In this document: piece by piece, positions 52,795 to 62,124 of the stretch
Position numbering within the stretch: position 1 is the first letter of the stretch
How the letters are laid out: the number at the start of each line of letters is the position of its first letter
Notes under the pieces: model-generated
What the model was told of the DNA's origin: nothing
Database searches by the model: none
What the model saw: the letters and a program-made list of their open reading frames with translations, nothing else
Program-made: the position numbers and the translations under genes
Source: DATBVX01 sp963705495
Lineage (GTDB): Bacteria > Pseudomonadota > Gammaproteobacteria > Steroidobacterales > Steroidobacteraceae
NCBI GenBank assembly: GCA_963705495.1
Contig: CAVPJQ010000022.1
Coordinates: 1 to 64,000, forward strand
Length of the DNA stretch: 64,000 nt
Direction: 5' to 3'

Positions 52795-53526
52795 ATGTGG
52801 GTCTGGCTGCACAAATTCGCCTCGCCACCGCACTTCTACCGGCTCGCGGGACAACTCGTGCCGTGGTTTGGCTGGAGTGCGTTCTTGTTGATCGTCACTG
52901 CGCTTTATGGCGGGCTGGTACTCGCGCCGCCCGATTATCAGCAGGGCGATGCGTTCCGCATCATCTATGTGCACGCGCCGAGCGCATGGATGTCGCTGTT
53001 CGTCTATGTAGTGATGGCCGTGTCGTCGGCAATCGGATTGATCTGGCGCATCAAGCTGGCGCATGCCGTTGCCGCAAGTTGCGCGCCCATCGGCGCGTCC
53101 TTCACTTTTGCCGCACTGGCCACAGGTGCCTTGTGGGGTCAGCCTATGTGGGGCACCTGGTGGGTGTGGGACGCGCGACTGACCTCAGAGCTGATCCTGC
53201 TGTTCCTGTATCTTGGCTACATCGCGTTGCGCGCGTCGATCGATGACCTGCAACGAGCCGACCGGGCGAGCGCCGTGCTGGCGCTCGTGGGCGTGGTCAA
53301 TGTACCGATCATTCACTATTCAGTGGTGTGGTGGAACACACTTCACCAGCCTGCGACTGTCACCAAGATGGCCGCACCATCGATTTCGACCTCGATGCTG
53401 ATCCCGCTGCTGATGATGATCGTGGGATTCACGCTGTTCTTCGTCGCGCTGCTTCTGGTGCGCGTGCGGGGTGAGGTCCTGCGGCGCGAACGCAGCGCCG
53501 GCTGGATCCGTGAGGTGATGGCGTGA
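52795..53526 (+). CDS. ccmC: Heme-handling protein CcmC
   Basis: A 243-residue membrane protein of the heme-handling family with six helices. It carries the tryptophan-rich WGTWWVWDARLTSE motif and two conserved histidines in IYVHAPSAW and VPIIHYSVVWWNTLHQ, which ligate heme passed to CcmE. It overlaps ccmD by four bases (GTGA). Confidence 0.96.
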   Translation: MWVWLHKFASPPHFYRLAGQLVPWFGWSAFLLIVTALYGGLVLAPPDYQQGDAFRIIYVHAPSAWMSLFVYVVMAVSSAIGLIWRIKLAHAVAASCAPIGASFTFAALATGALWGQPMWGTWWVWDARLTSELILLFLYLGYIALRASIDDLQRADRASAVLALVGVVNVPIIHYSVVWWNTLHQPATVTKMAAPSISTSMLIPLLMMIVGFTLFFVALLLVRVRGEVLRRERSAGWIREVMA

Positions 53527-53693
53527 GTCTCAGCCATTTTTTATCGATGGGCGGCTACGCTGCCTTCGTGTGGCCGGCTTATGCTGTCACCCTCGCCGTG
53601 CTCGTCTTGAATGTATACGCAGCACGCGCGAGCTATCGGCGTGCGCTGCAAGAGGCACGCCGCAGGCTGCAAATGAGCGAGCTCGCAGGATGA
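53523..53693 (+). CDS. ccmD: Cytochrome c maturation small membrane protein CcmD
   Basis: A 56-residue protein, easily missed because of its size. A GTG overlapping the ccmC stop begins SLSHFLSMGGYAAFVWPAYA, followed by one membrane helix (VTLAVLVLNVYAA) and a basic C-terminal helix (RASYRRALQEARRRLQ). The M-G-G-Y-A-x-x-V-W-x-A-Y pattern is diagnostic for CcmD, which helps release CcmE from CcmC. Its stop overlaps the ccmE ATG. Confidence 0.93.
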   Translation: MSLSHFLSMGGYAAFVWPAYAVTLAVLVLNVYAARASYRRALQEARRRLQMSELAG

Positions 53694-54124
53694 CTCCAAG
53701 GCGCAAGCGACTGCTGGTCGTGCTCGGTGTGCTCGCCGGCATCGGCGTTGCGAGCGCGCTGGTGTTCCGGGCACTGAGCGAGAACATGATGCTGTTCTAC
53801 GATCCGAGCCAGGTCGTGGCTGGCGAGGCTCCGCAGGAGCGTCCATTCCGTATCGGAGGCATGGTGACCAAGGGCAGCGTCGCGCGCGACACTGGGAGCC
53901 TTGAGATCCGCTTCGTGGTGACCGATTTCAAGCACAGCGTTCCGGTGACGTACACGGGAGTGCTGCCCGATCTTTTCGGAGAAGGGAAGGGGGTGGTCGC
54001 GCACGGTCGCCTGACGCGCGACGGCGTGTTCGCGGCGGATGAAGTCCTCGCGAAGCACGACGAGAAGTACATGCCGCCGGAAGTCGCTGAATCCCTCAAG
54101 GGCGCGCCAGGAAGCACAACGTGA
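53690..54124 (+). CDS. ccmE: Heme chaperone CcmE
   Basis: A 144-residue membrane-anchored periplasmic OB-fold protein: RRKRLLVVLGVLAGIGVA anchor, FRIGGMVTKGSV, FVVTDFKHSVPVTYTGVLPD and the heme-binding His in VLAKHDEKYMPPEV, where heme is covalently held by His with the downstream Tyr as ligand. It is coupled by overlaps to ccmD and ccmF. Confidence 0.96.
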   Translation: MTPRRKRLLVVLGVLAGIGVASALVFRALSENMMLFYDPSQVVAGEAPQERPFRIGGMVTKGSVARDTGSLEIRFVVTDFKHSVPVTYTGVLPDLFGEGKGVVAHGRLTRDGVFAADEVLAKHDEKYMPPEVAESLKGAPGSTT

Positions 54125-56076
54125 TCCCAGAACTCGGACATCTCGCACTGATCCTGGCGCTGTGCCTCGCCATTGCACAGAGTGTGTTCGGTCTTGCCGG
54201 GGCCTATTGGCGCCGTGCCGACTGGATTGGCGTCGCGCGCCCGGCGGTTGCCGGCCAATTCGTATTCGTGGCCCTGGCGTTCGGTTGCCTGGCGGCCTCG
54301 TTCCTCGCCAACGACTTTTCCGTCAACTACGTTGCGCTCAATTCGAATTCGGCGCTTCCGGCGTTCTACCGGGTCGCCGCGGTGTGGGGTGCTCACGAGG
54401 GATCATTGCTGCTGTGGATCCTGGTTCTGGCCACGTGGTCGCTCGCGGTCGCAGCGTTGAGCCGCTCTCTGCCGGACACCTTCATCGCGCGGGTGCTTGG
54501 TGTGCTCGGCCTCATCAGTGCCGGGTTCATGACCTTTACGCTCGCAACGTCCAATCCATTCACGCGCCTGCTGCCACCCGCGATGGATGGCAACGACCTC
54601 AACCCCTTGCTGCAGGATTTCGCACTCACAATCCACCCACCGATTCTTTACACCGGCTACGTCGGCTTCGCCGTGGCGTTCGCTTTCGCGTGCGCTGCGA
54701 TGCTCGAAGGCCGGCTCGATCAGAGCTGGGCGCGCTGGACGCGGCCCTGGACGATCGTCGCGTGGATGTTCCTGACCATCGGCATCGCACTCGGTAGTTG
54801 GTGGGCGTACTACGAGCTGGGGTGGGGCGGCTGGTGGTTCTGGGATCCGGTCGAGAATGCCTCGTTCATGCCGTGGCTGGCAGGCACGGCGCTCATTCAT
54901 TCCCTGGCCGTGACGGAAAAGCGCGGCCTGTTCCGCAGCTGGACCCTGCTGCTCGCCATCTTTGCCTTCTCGTTGAGCCTCCTCGGCACGTTCCTGGTTC
55001 GTTCTGGCGTGCTCATCTCGGTACATGCGTTTGCAACCGACCCCGCACGCGGCGTCTTCGTGCTGGCCTTCCTCACCCTGTGCATCGGCGGTGCGCTGAC
55101 CCTGTACGCGTGGCGAGCGCCGAAGTTGGGCTCTTCCGCCGGCTTCGAGCTTTGGTCGCGCGAGTCGTTCCTGCTCTTCAACAATGTCCTGCTCGTGATC
55201 GCCGCCGCGCTGATCCTGCTGGGCACGTTGTATCCGCTGTTCATGGACGGGCTGAATCTCGGCAAGATTTCCGTGGGGCCACCGTATTTCCGCGCGGTGT
55301 TCCTCGTGCCGATGCTGCCGCTGCTGGCCCTGCTGGGTGTCGGGATGCACGCATCGTGGAAGCGAGCCCGACTCGGCGATCTCAAGCGGCCCTTGCTTTT
55401 AGCCCTGCTTGTGGCGTTTGTCGTTGCGCTCTTGATTTCGCTCTGGGGGTTCGGTCGCACAACCACGCTGGCAGTGGTCGGGCTCACCGCGGGCTTGTGG
55501 ATCATCTATTCAGCGCTCCGTGAACCGATCTCACGCCTGCGCAAGCATCAGAGCCTGTCGGCCGCAGTACTCGGCATGTCGATCGCTCACTTCGGCGTGG
55601 GCGTTTTCACAATCGGAGTCGCGGGCGTAGAGGCCTACAAGATCGAGAAGGACGTGGCGCTCAAACCGGGGCAGTCGGCCAGCGTCGGCGGGTATACGTT
55701 CGCGTTTCGCGGCTTGCGCAATGTCGAGGGCCCCAACTACAGCGCCATCGAAGGCGAGTTCAACGTCACGCGCAATGGCAAGGCGGTGCGCGAGCTGCGT
55801 CCGCAGAAGCGTATCTATCGCGTGCAGACCAGCCCGATGACGGAGGCGGCCATCACGGTGGGATGGACGCGGGACCTGTTCGTAGCCCTCGGCGACCAAC
55901 TGGGCGGGGATGCCTGGAGCGTGCGCATTCAATACAAGCCGCTGATCCGCTACGTCTGGGTGGGCGCATTGCTGATGGCATTCGGCGGACTCCTGGCCGC
56001 TTCGGATCGGCGCTATCGCAGTGTGCGCGTCACCGAGACCGTGCCCGCCGGTTCGACCGCGAGAGACACCGCCTGA
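54121..56076 (+). CDS. ccmF: Cytochrome c heme lyase subunit CcmF
   Basis: A 651-residue polytopic protein with about 15 helices and the WWD domain WWFWDPVENASFMPWL, preceded by HPPILYTGYVGF and WGAHEGSLLLW with conserved histidines. It transfers heme from CcmE to apocytochrome together with CcmH. It starts at GTG overlapping ccmE; its TGA shares a base with the ccmG ATG. Full length. Confidence 0.96.
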   Translation: MIPELGHLALILALCLAIAQSVFGLAGAYWRRADWIGVARPAVAGQFVFVALAFGCLAASFLANDFSVNYVALNSNSALPAFYRVAAVWGAHEGSLLLWILVLATWSLAVAALSRSLPDTFIARVLGVLGLISAGFMTFTLATSNPFTRLLPPAMDGNDLNPLLQDFALTIHPPILYTGYVGFAVAFAFACAAMLEGRLDQSWARWTRPWTIVAWMFLTIGIALGSWWAYYELGWGGWWFWDPVENASFMPWLAGTALIHSLAVTEKRGLFRSWTLLLAIFAFSLSLLGTFLVRSGVLISVHAFATDPARGVFVLAFLTLCIGGALTLYAWRAPKLGSSAGFELWSRESFLLFNNVLLVIAAALILLGTLYPLFMDGLNLGKISVGPPYFRAVFLVPMLPLLALLGVGMHASWKRARLGDLKRPLLLALLVAFVVALLISLWGFGRTTTLAVVGLTAGLWIIYSALREPISRLRKHQSLSAAVLGMSIAHFGVGVFTIGVAGVEAYKIEKDVALKPGQSASVGGYTFAFRGLRNVEGPNYSAIEGEFNVTRNGKAVRELRPQKRIYRVQTSPMTEAAITVGWTRDLFVALGDQLGGDAWSVRIQYKPLIRYVWVGALLMAFGGLLAASDRRYRSVRVTETVPAGSTARDTA

Positions 56077-56609
56077 TGTGGCGATACCTGCTGCCCCTCG
56101 GCGGTCTTGCGATCCTGGTGGTGTTCTTTTTTGTCGGGCTGCATCGCCAGCCATCGGCAATTCCCTCTCCTCTGATCGGCAAGTCCGCGCCGGCCTTTTC
56201 CTTGCCGAGCGTCGAGGAGCCAGGGCGCCAGGTCACGAACGCCGACTATCGTGGCCAGATGTACGTGCTGAATGTGTGGGGAACCTGGTGCGTCGGCTGC
56301 CGCGACGAACATTCCGCGCTGCTGGCGATCGCGCGCTCCAACGTCGTACCGATTCTGGGCCTCAATTGGAAAGATGACCGTCCGCTCGCAATCCAGTGGT
56401 TCAAGGAACTGGGGAACCCTTACAAGGAATGCGCCTACGACAGCGACGGGCGCATCGCCATCGATTGGGGCGTCTATGGCGCCCCGGAGACCTTCCTGGT
56501 GGATGCCAACGGTGTAGTGATTCACAAACACATTGCACCGCTCACGGCAGAGATCTGGGAGCGTGACTTCATGCCTCTGATTCGCGCACGCCAGGGAGCT
56601 GCACCGTGA
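56076..56609 (+). CDS. ccmG: Thiol-disulfide oxidoreductase CcmG/DsbE
   Basis: A 177-residue membrane-anchored thioredoxin-like protein: N-terminal anchor (about 5-23), LNVWGTWCVGCRDEH with the CVGC redox pair, and GVYGAPETFLVDANG with the cis-proline region. It reduces the CXXCH cysteines of apocytochromes. It overlaps ccmF by one base and ccmH by four. Confidence 0.95.
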   Translation: MWRYLLPLGGLAILVVFFFVGLHRQPSAIPSPLIGKSAPAFSLPSVEEPGRQVTNADYRGQMYVLNVWGTWCVGCRDEHSALLAIARSNVVPILGLNWKDDRPLAIQWFKELGNPYKECAYDSDGRIAIDWGVYGAPETFLVDANGVVIHKHIAPLTAEIWERDFMPLIRARQGAAP

Positions 56610-57043
56610 AGCAAGCGCTCGCCGGGTTCGTGCTCATGCTGGCGTGCCTGGCTGTTTATGCTGTCGATTCAGGTGAGGAGTTCGCGGATCCAGTCTTACA
56701 GGCGCGCTATGAGCACCTCATTCACGATCTGCGCTGCCTGGTGTGCCAGAACGAGAGCATCGCGGATTCGAATGCGCCACTCGCAGCGGACCTGCGCCGC
56801 GAGGTTCGCGAAATGCTGCAGGCCGGAAAGCAGGACACAGAAATTCTGCGTTTCATGACCGATCGCTACGGCGATTTCGTGCTGTTCCGGCCACCGTTCG
56901 TGGCGCGTACTTGGCTGCTGTGGATCGCCCCGGTCTTGTTGCTGGCCACCGGTGCGTGGATCGCAGTGCGCATCATCCGCCAGCGCGATCGGCTGGCGAG
57001 GGCCGATAGAGACGATTCGGATCTGGATACAGGATCCACGTGA
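56606..57043 (+). CDS. ccmH: Cytochrome c maturation protein CcmH
   Basis: A 145-residue protein with a signal peptide, the LRCLVCQNESIADSNAPLA motif (LRCxxCQ redox pair), the DFVLFRPPFVARTWLLWIAP membrane region and a charged tail. It passes reducing power from CcmG to apocytochrome and forms the lyase with CcmF. GTG start; it overlaps both neighbours by four bases. Confidence 0.96.
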   Translation: MKQALAGFVLMLACLAVYAVDSGEEFADPVLQARYEHLIHDLRCLVCQNESIADSNAPLAADLRREVREMLQAGKQDTEILRFMTDRYGDFVLFRPPFVARTWLLWIAPVLLLATGAWIAVRIIRQRDRLARADRDDSDLDTGST

Positions 57044-58059
57044 TCGCATTCTTGAGCGTTGCGGGCGTGATGGTCCTGGCAGCGATCGCTGTCCTGTTGT
57101 GGCCGTTACTGCGAGCTGGCGCCAGCAGCGCACCGCGCTGGCCCGCCGCGCTGCTGGTGGGTCTCCTGCTGCCAGTAGTCGCATTTGGCCTGTATCACTC
57201 GTGGAGCAATTGGTCCTGGTCGGGCCCGGCACCGACGGCCGGTGTCCCGCCGGCTATCGCACAGATGGTCGCGAGTCTCGAGGCAAGACTCAAAGCGAAC
57301 CCGAACGACCTCGACGGCTGGCTGCTGCTCGGCCGTTCCTATTTTCAGCTCGGCAGCTACTTCAAATCTGCCGATGCATACCAGCGCGCGTACGCTCAGA
57401 GCGGCGGCGAGAACGTCGAGGCCATTCTCGGCCTGGCCGAGGCCCTCGTGTTCGCGGACGATCGAACGGTCACGCCTCGTTCCGCGCAACTCTTTGAGCG
57501 CGCTTATGAGCGTGCACCACATCACCCCAAGGCCCTCTGGTATTCGGGCCTGGCCGCCTATCAAAGCGGCCGCCTCGACGTGGCACGTGAGCGCTGGATG
57601 GGCCTGGTGGCGCTCGACCCGCCGCCGGAAATCAAGCGAGTGCTCCAGACCAAGATCGCCGAGCTCGATACACAGCTGAATTCGTCTGCGACGCCGCCGG
57701 CCGGCACGTCGGCTGAGGAGCCGGTCGTGAACGTGCGCGTTCGAATCGACCCCAAGCTTGCCAGTCGGATCCCACCCGATGCGCCGCTCTTCGTGATGGT
57801 GCGGGCAGAAGGCGGTGGTCCTCCAATTGCCGTCACACGCCGCAGCAGCGCGCAGCTACCCGTCATGGTGCAGCTCACGAATCGCGACGCCATGATCGCC
57901 GGCCGTGGTCTCGGGGACGTGCCCCGCTTGACCGTCGTGGCGCGCATTGCCCGATCCGGTAATCCGCGCGCGCAGAGCGGCGATCTCGAGGGCAAGGTGG
58001 GCTATGATGCAAAAAAACGCGAACCCGTCGACCTGCTGATCGACTCGATCGTCCCATAG
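57040..58059 (+). CDS. ccmI: Cytochrome c maturation TPR protein CcmI
   Basis: A 339-residue protein with two N-terminal membrane helices (about 2-22 and 34-51) and periplasmic TPR repeats (LEARLKANPNDLDGWLLLGR, SYFQLGSYFKSADAYQRAYA, LWYSGLAAYQSGRLDVARER). A C-terminal beta domain (NVRVRIDPKLASRIPPDAPL) follows, as in CcmI/NrfG-type subunits. It binds apocytochrome C-termini and presents them to CcmFH. GTG start overlapping ccmH. It closes the ccm operon; the next gene begins 9 bases later. Confidence 0.9.
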   Translation: MIAFLSVAGVMVLAAIAVLLWPLLRAGASSAPRWPAALLVGLLLPVVAFGLYHSWSNWSWSGPAPTAGVPPAIAQMVASLEARLKANPNDLDGWLLLGRSYFQLGSYFKSADAYQRAYAQSGGENVEAILGLAEALVFADDRTVTPRSAQLFERAYERAPHHPKALWYSGLAAYQSGRLDVARERWMGLVALDPPPEIKRVLQTKIAELDTQLNSSATPPAGTSAEEPVVNVRVRIDPKLASRIPPDAPLFVMVRAEGGGPPIAVTRRSSAQLPVMVQLTNRDAMIAGRGLGDVPRLTVVARIARSGNPRAQSGDLEGKVGYDAKKREPVDLLIDSIVP

Positions 58060-58068
58060 CAATCTGTC

Positions 58069-58953
58069 ATGAGTGAAAGCGTCTCGATGAATTTTGCGGC
58101 GCCACCCTCCGTGTGGTGCGCGATGCCAAAGATGCTGCTGGCGCGTCGTCCGACGCATGTTCCCAAGGGTCGAACCCTGCCACTCATCGAGGCGCGTACG
58201 GAGGGCCTTGCGGCGCGCAGCGGCAACCTCGAGGCCTACAGGAGGGTGTGCGGATTTTCGGCTGATGGGAAATTGCCCATCACCTATCCGCACATCATGA
58301 CGATGCCACTGCACCTGGCGATGCTGACTTCGGATGCCTTTCCGGTTCGCCTCCTCGGGCTGGTTCACGTACGCAACGAGATCACCAGCCGCCGCCCGAT
58401 CGCCGAGGATGAAGCGCTCGATGTGCACTGCTCGCTTCCAGCCCATCGTGAGACCGACCGCGGCCAGGAGTTCGATCTCACTACGACCGCAAGCGTCCAG
58501 GGCACCGCAGTCTGGTCCGAGACCAGCACTTTTCTGGCCCGGCGCCGGGCGAAGAGCACCAATGGCACAAAGGGCGCCGTCAAGGCTCCGAGGGATGAAA
58601 CGCCCGCTGCCGTGCAGACCACGAGCTGGCGAGCGGATGCCGACATCGGTCGGCGCTACGCGGCGGTCTCAGGCGACTACAACCTGATCCATATCAGCGA
58701 CCTCACAGCCCGGCTGTTCGGTTTCAACCGCGCGATCGCCCATGGCCTGTGGTCCCTGGCGCGCGCGGCGGCTGAATTGCGCCCGCGCCTCGCGACAGAT
58801 GGCGTCGTGCTTGCGGCCAATTTCAAATTGCCGATCCTGTTGCCGGCGTGGGTCACGCTTCAGAGCTGGGAGAGTACCTCGGGCCTCGCCTTCAACCTCA
58901 AGGACGCACAAGGCGAGAAGCCTCACATGGCCGGTACGCTCGATCGTCTCTAG
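58069..58953 (+). CDS. MaoC-like acyl dehydratase (double hotdog)
   Basis: A 294-residue protein with an N-terminal hotdog-like half and a C-terminal MaoC hotdog carrying YAAVSGDYNLIHISDLTARL and FNRAIAHGLW, where the Asp/His of the hydratase site are expected (the usual D-x4-H is present as DYNLIH). It likely hydrates or dehydrates an acyl-CoA. It follows ccmI closely but is functionally different, so may only be read through. Its stop overlaps the convergent 2-hydroxyacid dehydrogenase by four bases. Confidence 0.8.
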   Translation: MSESVSMNFAAPPSVWCAMPKMLLARRPTHVPKGRTLPLIEARTEGLAARSGNLEAYRRVCGFSADGKLPITYPHIMTMPLHLAMLTSDAFPVRLLGLVHVRNEITSRRPIAEDEALDVHCSLPAHRETDRGQEFDLTTTASVQGTAVWSETSTFLARRRAKSTNGTKGAVKAPRDETPAAVQTTSWRADADIGRRYAAVSGDYNLIHISDLTARLFGFNRAIAHGLWSLARAAAELRPRLATDGVVLAANFKLPILLPAWVTLQSWESTSGLAFNLKDAQGEKPHMAGTLDRL

Positions 58954-59972
58954 CGCGCCTGCGGGCGCGGTGCATTGCAAGGGTGCAGCGGCTTCTCGCC
59001 GCGTAGCACACGCACTACGTCCTCACTGCTTCGTTGACGCAGTTCTGCGAGCGACGCATCCGAGAGAAAAGCGATGTGCGGCGTCGCGATCACGTCGGAG
59101 CGCCCGATGACGTTCGCCGGCGGCGCGGGCTCGCCTTCCACGACATCGAGCGCCGCGCCAGAGAGCTGTCCGCTGTCGAGCGCTTGCACCAGCGCCTCGT
59201 TGTCCACGAGACCTCCGCGACTGACGTTGACCAACACCGGCTTGCGGGCGCAGTCAGCCAGAAACTTCGCATTGACGAAGTGTCGGGTCGCGTGTGTCAG
59301 AGGCAGATGCAGGACGATGGCATCCGCATTGCGCTGTATTTGTGCGAGCGTTGCCACGGTGGTTCCGGGCGCTACTTCACGCCCCGGCCCTGGATCTGCC
59401 ACCAGCCGCGGGCTGTTGACCAGTACGCGGCACCCGAACCCGCGGGCCAGCTTGCGCGCCGTGGCGCTTCCGATCCGACCATGACCAACGATCCCGATCG
59501 TCATGTTGCGCACGCGCCGGGCGGACGCAGCCGCCGGCTCCCACCGTCCTTGCTTGGACTCACGATCGAGGGCAGCGATGCCGCGCCAATGAGCGAGGAG
59601 CAGGGCGACGACGTGATCCGAGACCTCCTCGACGCAGTAGTCGGGCACGTTGACCACCCAGGAGCCACGTGCGGTCGCTGCCGCAACGGCGATGTTGTCG
59701 AGTCCGACACCCATTCGGGCCACAACGCGAAGCTTGGTGGGGATTGAAACGGCCTCGGCGGATACTTCTGCCCAGCAGGTCATGATTGCGACGGGATCAT
59801 GTGCCGCGACCAGGGCCTCGATCTCCCTGGCACTCCCGGCCCGGCCCGGCCCGGCATGAAGCTCAAAGCCGGCGGCCGCGAGAATATCGCGCTCGATCGC
59901 CACGTCCGGCCAGGGATGGTCGGTGATGACAACCCGTGGTGGGTTGGAGGGATTTGCTGGTGGCGGGGACAC
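58950..59972 (-). CDS. D-2-hydroxyacid dehydrogenase family protein
   Basis: A 340-residue NAD-dependent dehydrogenase with GIVGHGRIGSATARKL as the nucleotide site, catalytic Arg in VNVSRGGLVDNEAL, Glu region VVEGEPAPPANV and the catalytic His in TPHIAFLS. The substrate could be phosphoglycerate, glyoxylate or another 2-keto acid. I use a GTG start before SPPPANPSNPPRVV; the true start could be nearer the VVITDHPWPD strand. The coding region contains four perfect CCGGC repeats at 59836-59855. It is divergent from the methyltransferase gene, 51 bases apart. Confidence 0.85.
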   Translation of the reverse strand: MSPPPANPSNPPRVVITDHPWPDVAIERDILAAAGFELHAGPGRAGSAREIEALVAAHDPVAIMTCWAEVSAEAVSIPTKLRVVARMGVGLDNIAVAAATARGSWVVNVPDYCVEEVSDHVVALLLAHWRGIAALDRESKQGRWEPAAASARRVRNMTIGIVGHGRIGSATARKLARGFGCRVLVNSPRLVADPGPGREVAPGTTVATLAQIQRNADAIVLHLPLTHATRHFVNAKFLADCARKPVLVNVSRGGLVDNEALVQALDSGQLSGAALDVVEGEPAPPANVIGRSDVIATPHIAFLSDASLAELRQRSSEDVVRVLRGEKPLHPCNAPRPQAR

Positions 59973-60023
59973 TGTAGCGATTGATAGCCTCGGGGCCTGG
60001 GATTCTACGAACCGGGAGCGAGA

Positions 60024-60648
60024 ATGGAACCGAAAATCGAGAGCCTGCTGACGGAATACGAGCAACGTGCCGACAACGAGCGCGGGATGGTCGAAGCGCT
60101 CAGCACCGAAGCAGGCGCCCGGCGTCGCGATGAGCTGCTGCTTTCAGTAGGCCGCAGCACCGGCACGCTGCTGAACCTGCTCGCCAAGGGGTTGCAGGCG
60201 CGCTCACTACTGGAGCTCGGCACTTCCTATGGCTACTCGGCTGTCTGGCTGGCCGAAGCGGCGCGTGCAACCGGAGGCCAGGTGATCACGACGGATCTCG
60301 TGGCCGAGAAATCGGCCTACGCCCGGAAGCAAGCTCGAAAGCGTGGGACTCGCTCGATTCGTCGATTTCAGAGTCGGCGATGTATTGCAGATCCTGCGCG
60401 AGCTCAGCGGGCCTTTCGACTTCGTGCTGCTCGATGTGTGGAAGGATCTCTATCTGCCGTGTTTCGATCTGTTCGCGTCGAAGCTGAGCCCGGGCGCGAT
60501 CGTGGTCGCCGACAACATGACCTTTCCCGAATCTACTCGCCAGGCCGCGGAAGCCTATCGGCGGCGAGTGCGTGAAAGTCGCCGCTTCGACTCGGTGCTG
60601 CTGCCCGTCGGCAGTGGCATCGAAGTGAGCCGCTTTCTCGGCAAGTAG
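60024..60648 (+). pseudogene. Class I SAM O-methyltransferase, broken by +1 frameshift
   Basis: Two frames make one O-methyltransferase of about 207 residues. The first runs MEPKIESLLTEYEQRADNER and has the SAM site LLELGTSYGYSAVWLAEAA and ITTDLVAEKSAYARKQ. The second continues VGLARFVDFRVGDVLQIL, FDFVLLDVWKDLYLP and GAIVVADNMTFPEST to the C-terminus. Removing one A at 60331/60332 restores the frame (KQLESVGLARF). Such enzymes often methylate catechols and could belong to the aromatic-catabolism neighbourhood. The shift may be a sequencing error or a true lesion. Confidence 0.82.
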
Positions 60649-60748
60649 CCGTCTGCGACCTGCACGTCCTCGGCGGCGCGTTGACACCGCGCAAGTGCGG
60701 CCAGCAATATCCGCCGACTTGAAACAGCAGGAGAGGCGAGGGGAGAGA

Positions 60749-61177
60749 ATGCTCGACGCCATAGAGCACGCGTGCCAGCGGCTGGTGATCGAGTTTGCCG
60801 ATGCGGTTGATGCGCAGGACTATGAGCGCCTGCGCGAGCTGTTCGCTCCCGACGCCACTTTTGCGCGCCCAACGGACCCCGATACTGTCATCCGCGGCAT
60901 CGACAGCATCATTGCTGCCTATGCGGGGAGGCCGCCAAACCGCCTGACTCAGCATCTGTGCACGAATATCCGCGTCACAGCCGACTCGAACGATAGCGCC
61001 CACGGCACCTGCCGCGTGTTGCTGTTCCTTGCTGATGCCTCCGTGCCCGAGACGCCAGGCAAAGGACGCAAGGCGACGGCTGGCCAGCTTCTCGGTGTCT
61101 TCACCGATCGTTTTCGTCGCACCGAAGCTGGCTGGCGGATCATCGAGCGGCGCGGTCGACTCCTGATGCACACCTGA
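60749..61177 (+). CDS. SnoaL-like (NTF2 fold) protein
   Basis: A 142-residue single-domain protein with the SnoaL/NTF2-like pattern: VIEFADAVDAQDYERLRELF, FAPDATFARPTD, IIAAYAGRPPNRLTQHLCTN, and the C-terminal strand GVFTDRFRRTEAGWRIIERR. It may be a small dehydratase or isomerase, or a non-catalytic binding protein. I start at the ATG preceded by GGGGAG; the longer GTG frame has no ribosome site. It is closely followed by the oxidoreductase. Confidence 0.8.
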   Translation: MLDAIEHACQRLVIEFADAVDAQDYERLRELFAPDATFARPTDPDTVIRGIDSIIAAYAGRPPNRLTQHLCTNIRVTADSNDSAHGTCRVLLFLADASVPETPGKGRKATAGQLLGVFTDRFRRTEAGWRIIERRGRLLMHT

Positions 61178-61178
61178 C

Positions 61179-62088
61179 GTGAGCGGCGTGTCCGAACTCA
61201 AACCCTTGCATCGTGTGGCGATCGTCGGCTTCGGCGAGGCAGGCGGCATCCTGGGTGAGGATCTCGCGCGCGCCGGCCTGGAGGTCACCGCGTACGACAT
61301 CCTGTTCGATGCGCCGGCGACGCGAGAAGCGATGTATATGAAGGCGCGATCGGCCAATGTGCGCGCGGCCTCAACGCTCGGCGGACGCTATCGGCGATAC
61401 AGACCTGGTCATATCGGCTGTCACCGCCGCCTCATCGACACAGGTTGCAAGGGACGCGTGCCTGACTCTGAAGCGGGGGCAGATCTTCCTCGACATCAAC
61501 TCGGTGTCTCCCGCGACCAAGCGTGAGAATGCACGCCTGGTCGAGCCTGGCGGGGCGCAGTACGTCGAGGCCGCGGTCATGGCTCCCGTTCCCGCCAGGC
61601 GGCTTGCGGTACCGATGCTACTTGGCGGCCCGCACGCCGTGCCTGTGGCGCAGGCACTCAGCGCGTTGGGAATGAGCACGACTGCTGTGGCCGGCGAGCT
61701 TGGCGTCGCGTCAGCCATCAAGATGTGTCGCAGCATTGTCATCAAAGGACTGGAAGCGCTCACCGTCGAATGCGTCATGGCGGCGCGGGAATTCGCGGCC
61801 GCCGAACAGGTGTTCGCATCGCTCGATCGCACCTTTCCACAGATGGGGTGGACCTCCGATCTCCCGGACTATCTTGTCGGCCGCGTGGCCGAGCATGGCC
61901 GCCGACGGGCCGCGGAAATGCATGAAGTCGAAAGCACCCTGGCGAGCGTCGGTATCACTCCCATGATGTCGCGCGCTACTGCCGAACGGCAGGAGAAGCT
62001 GGTCGATTCGATGGCGTCGAAGGGTGTCGCGTACCCGGCCGGAGCGGGCTTCTCGTGGCGCGTGCTGCTCGAAGCGCTCGACGATTGA
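61179..62088 (+). pseudogene. 6PGDH-like NAD(P) oxidoreductase with DUF1932 C-terminus, broken by +1 frameshift
   Basis: Two frames together encode a protein of about 302 residues. The N-terminal Rossmann part begins RVAIVGFGEAGGILGEDLAR. The second frame supplies DTDLVISAVTAASSTQVARD, FLDINSVSPATKRENA, VEAAVMAPVPARR, the helical MCRSIVIKGLEALTVECVMA and the DUF1932-type tail around DRTFPQMGWTSDL. Deleting one G at 61380/61381 restores TLADAIGDTDLVIS. Related enzymes act on hydroxy acids such as 3-hydroxyisobutyrate. Starts at GTG two bases after the SnoaL stop. Lesion or sequence error. Confidence 0.82.
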
Positions 62089-62124
62089 GAACCGAGAGAT
62101 CATCACCAGAGGAGCACGAGCCAA

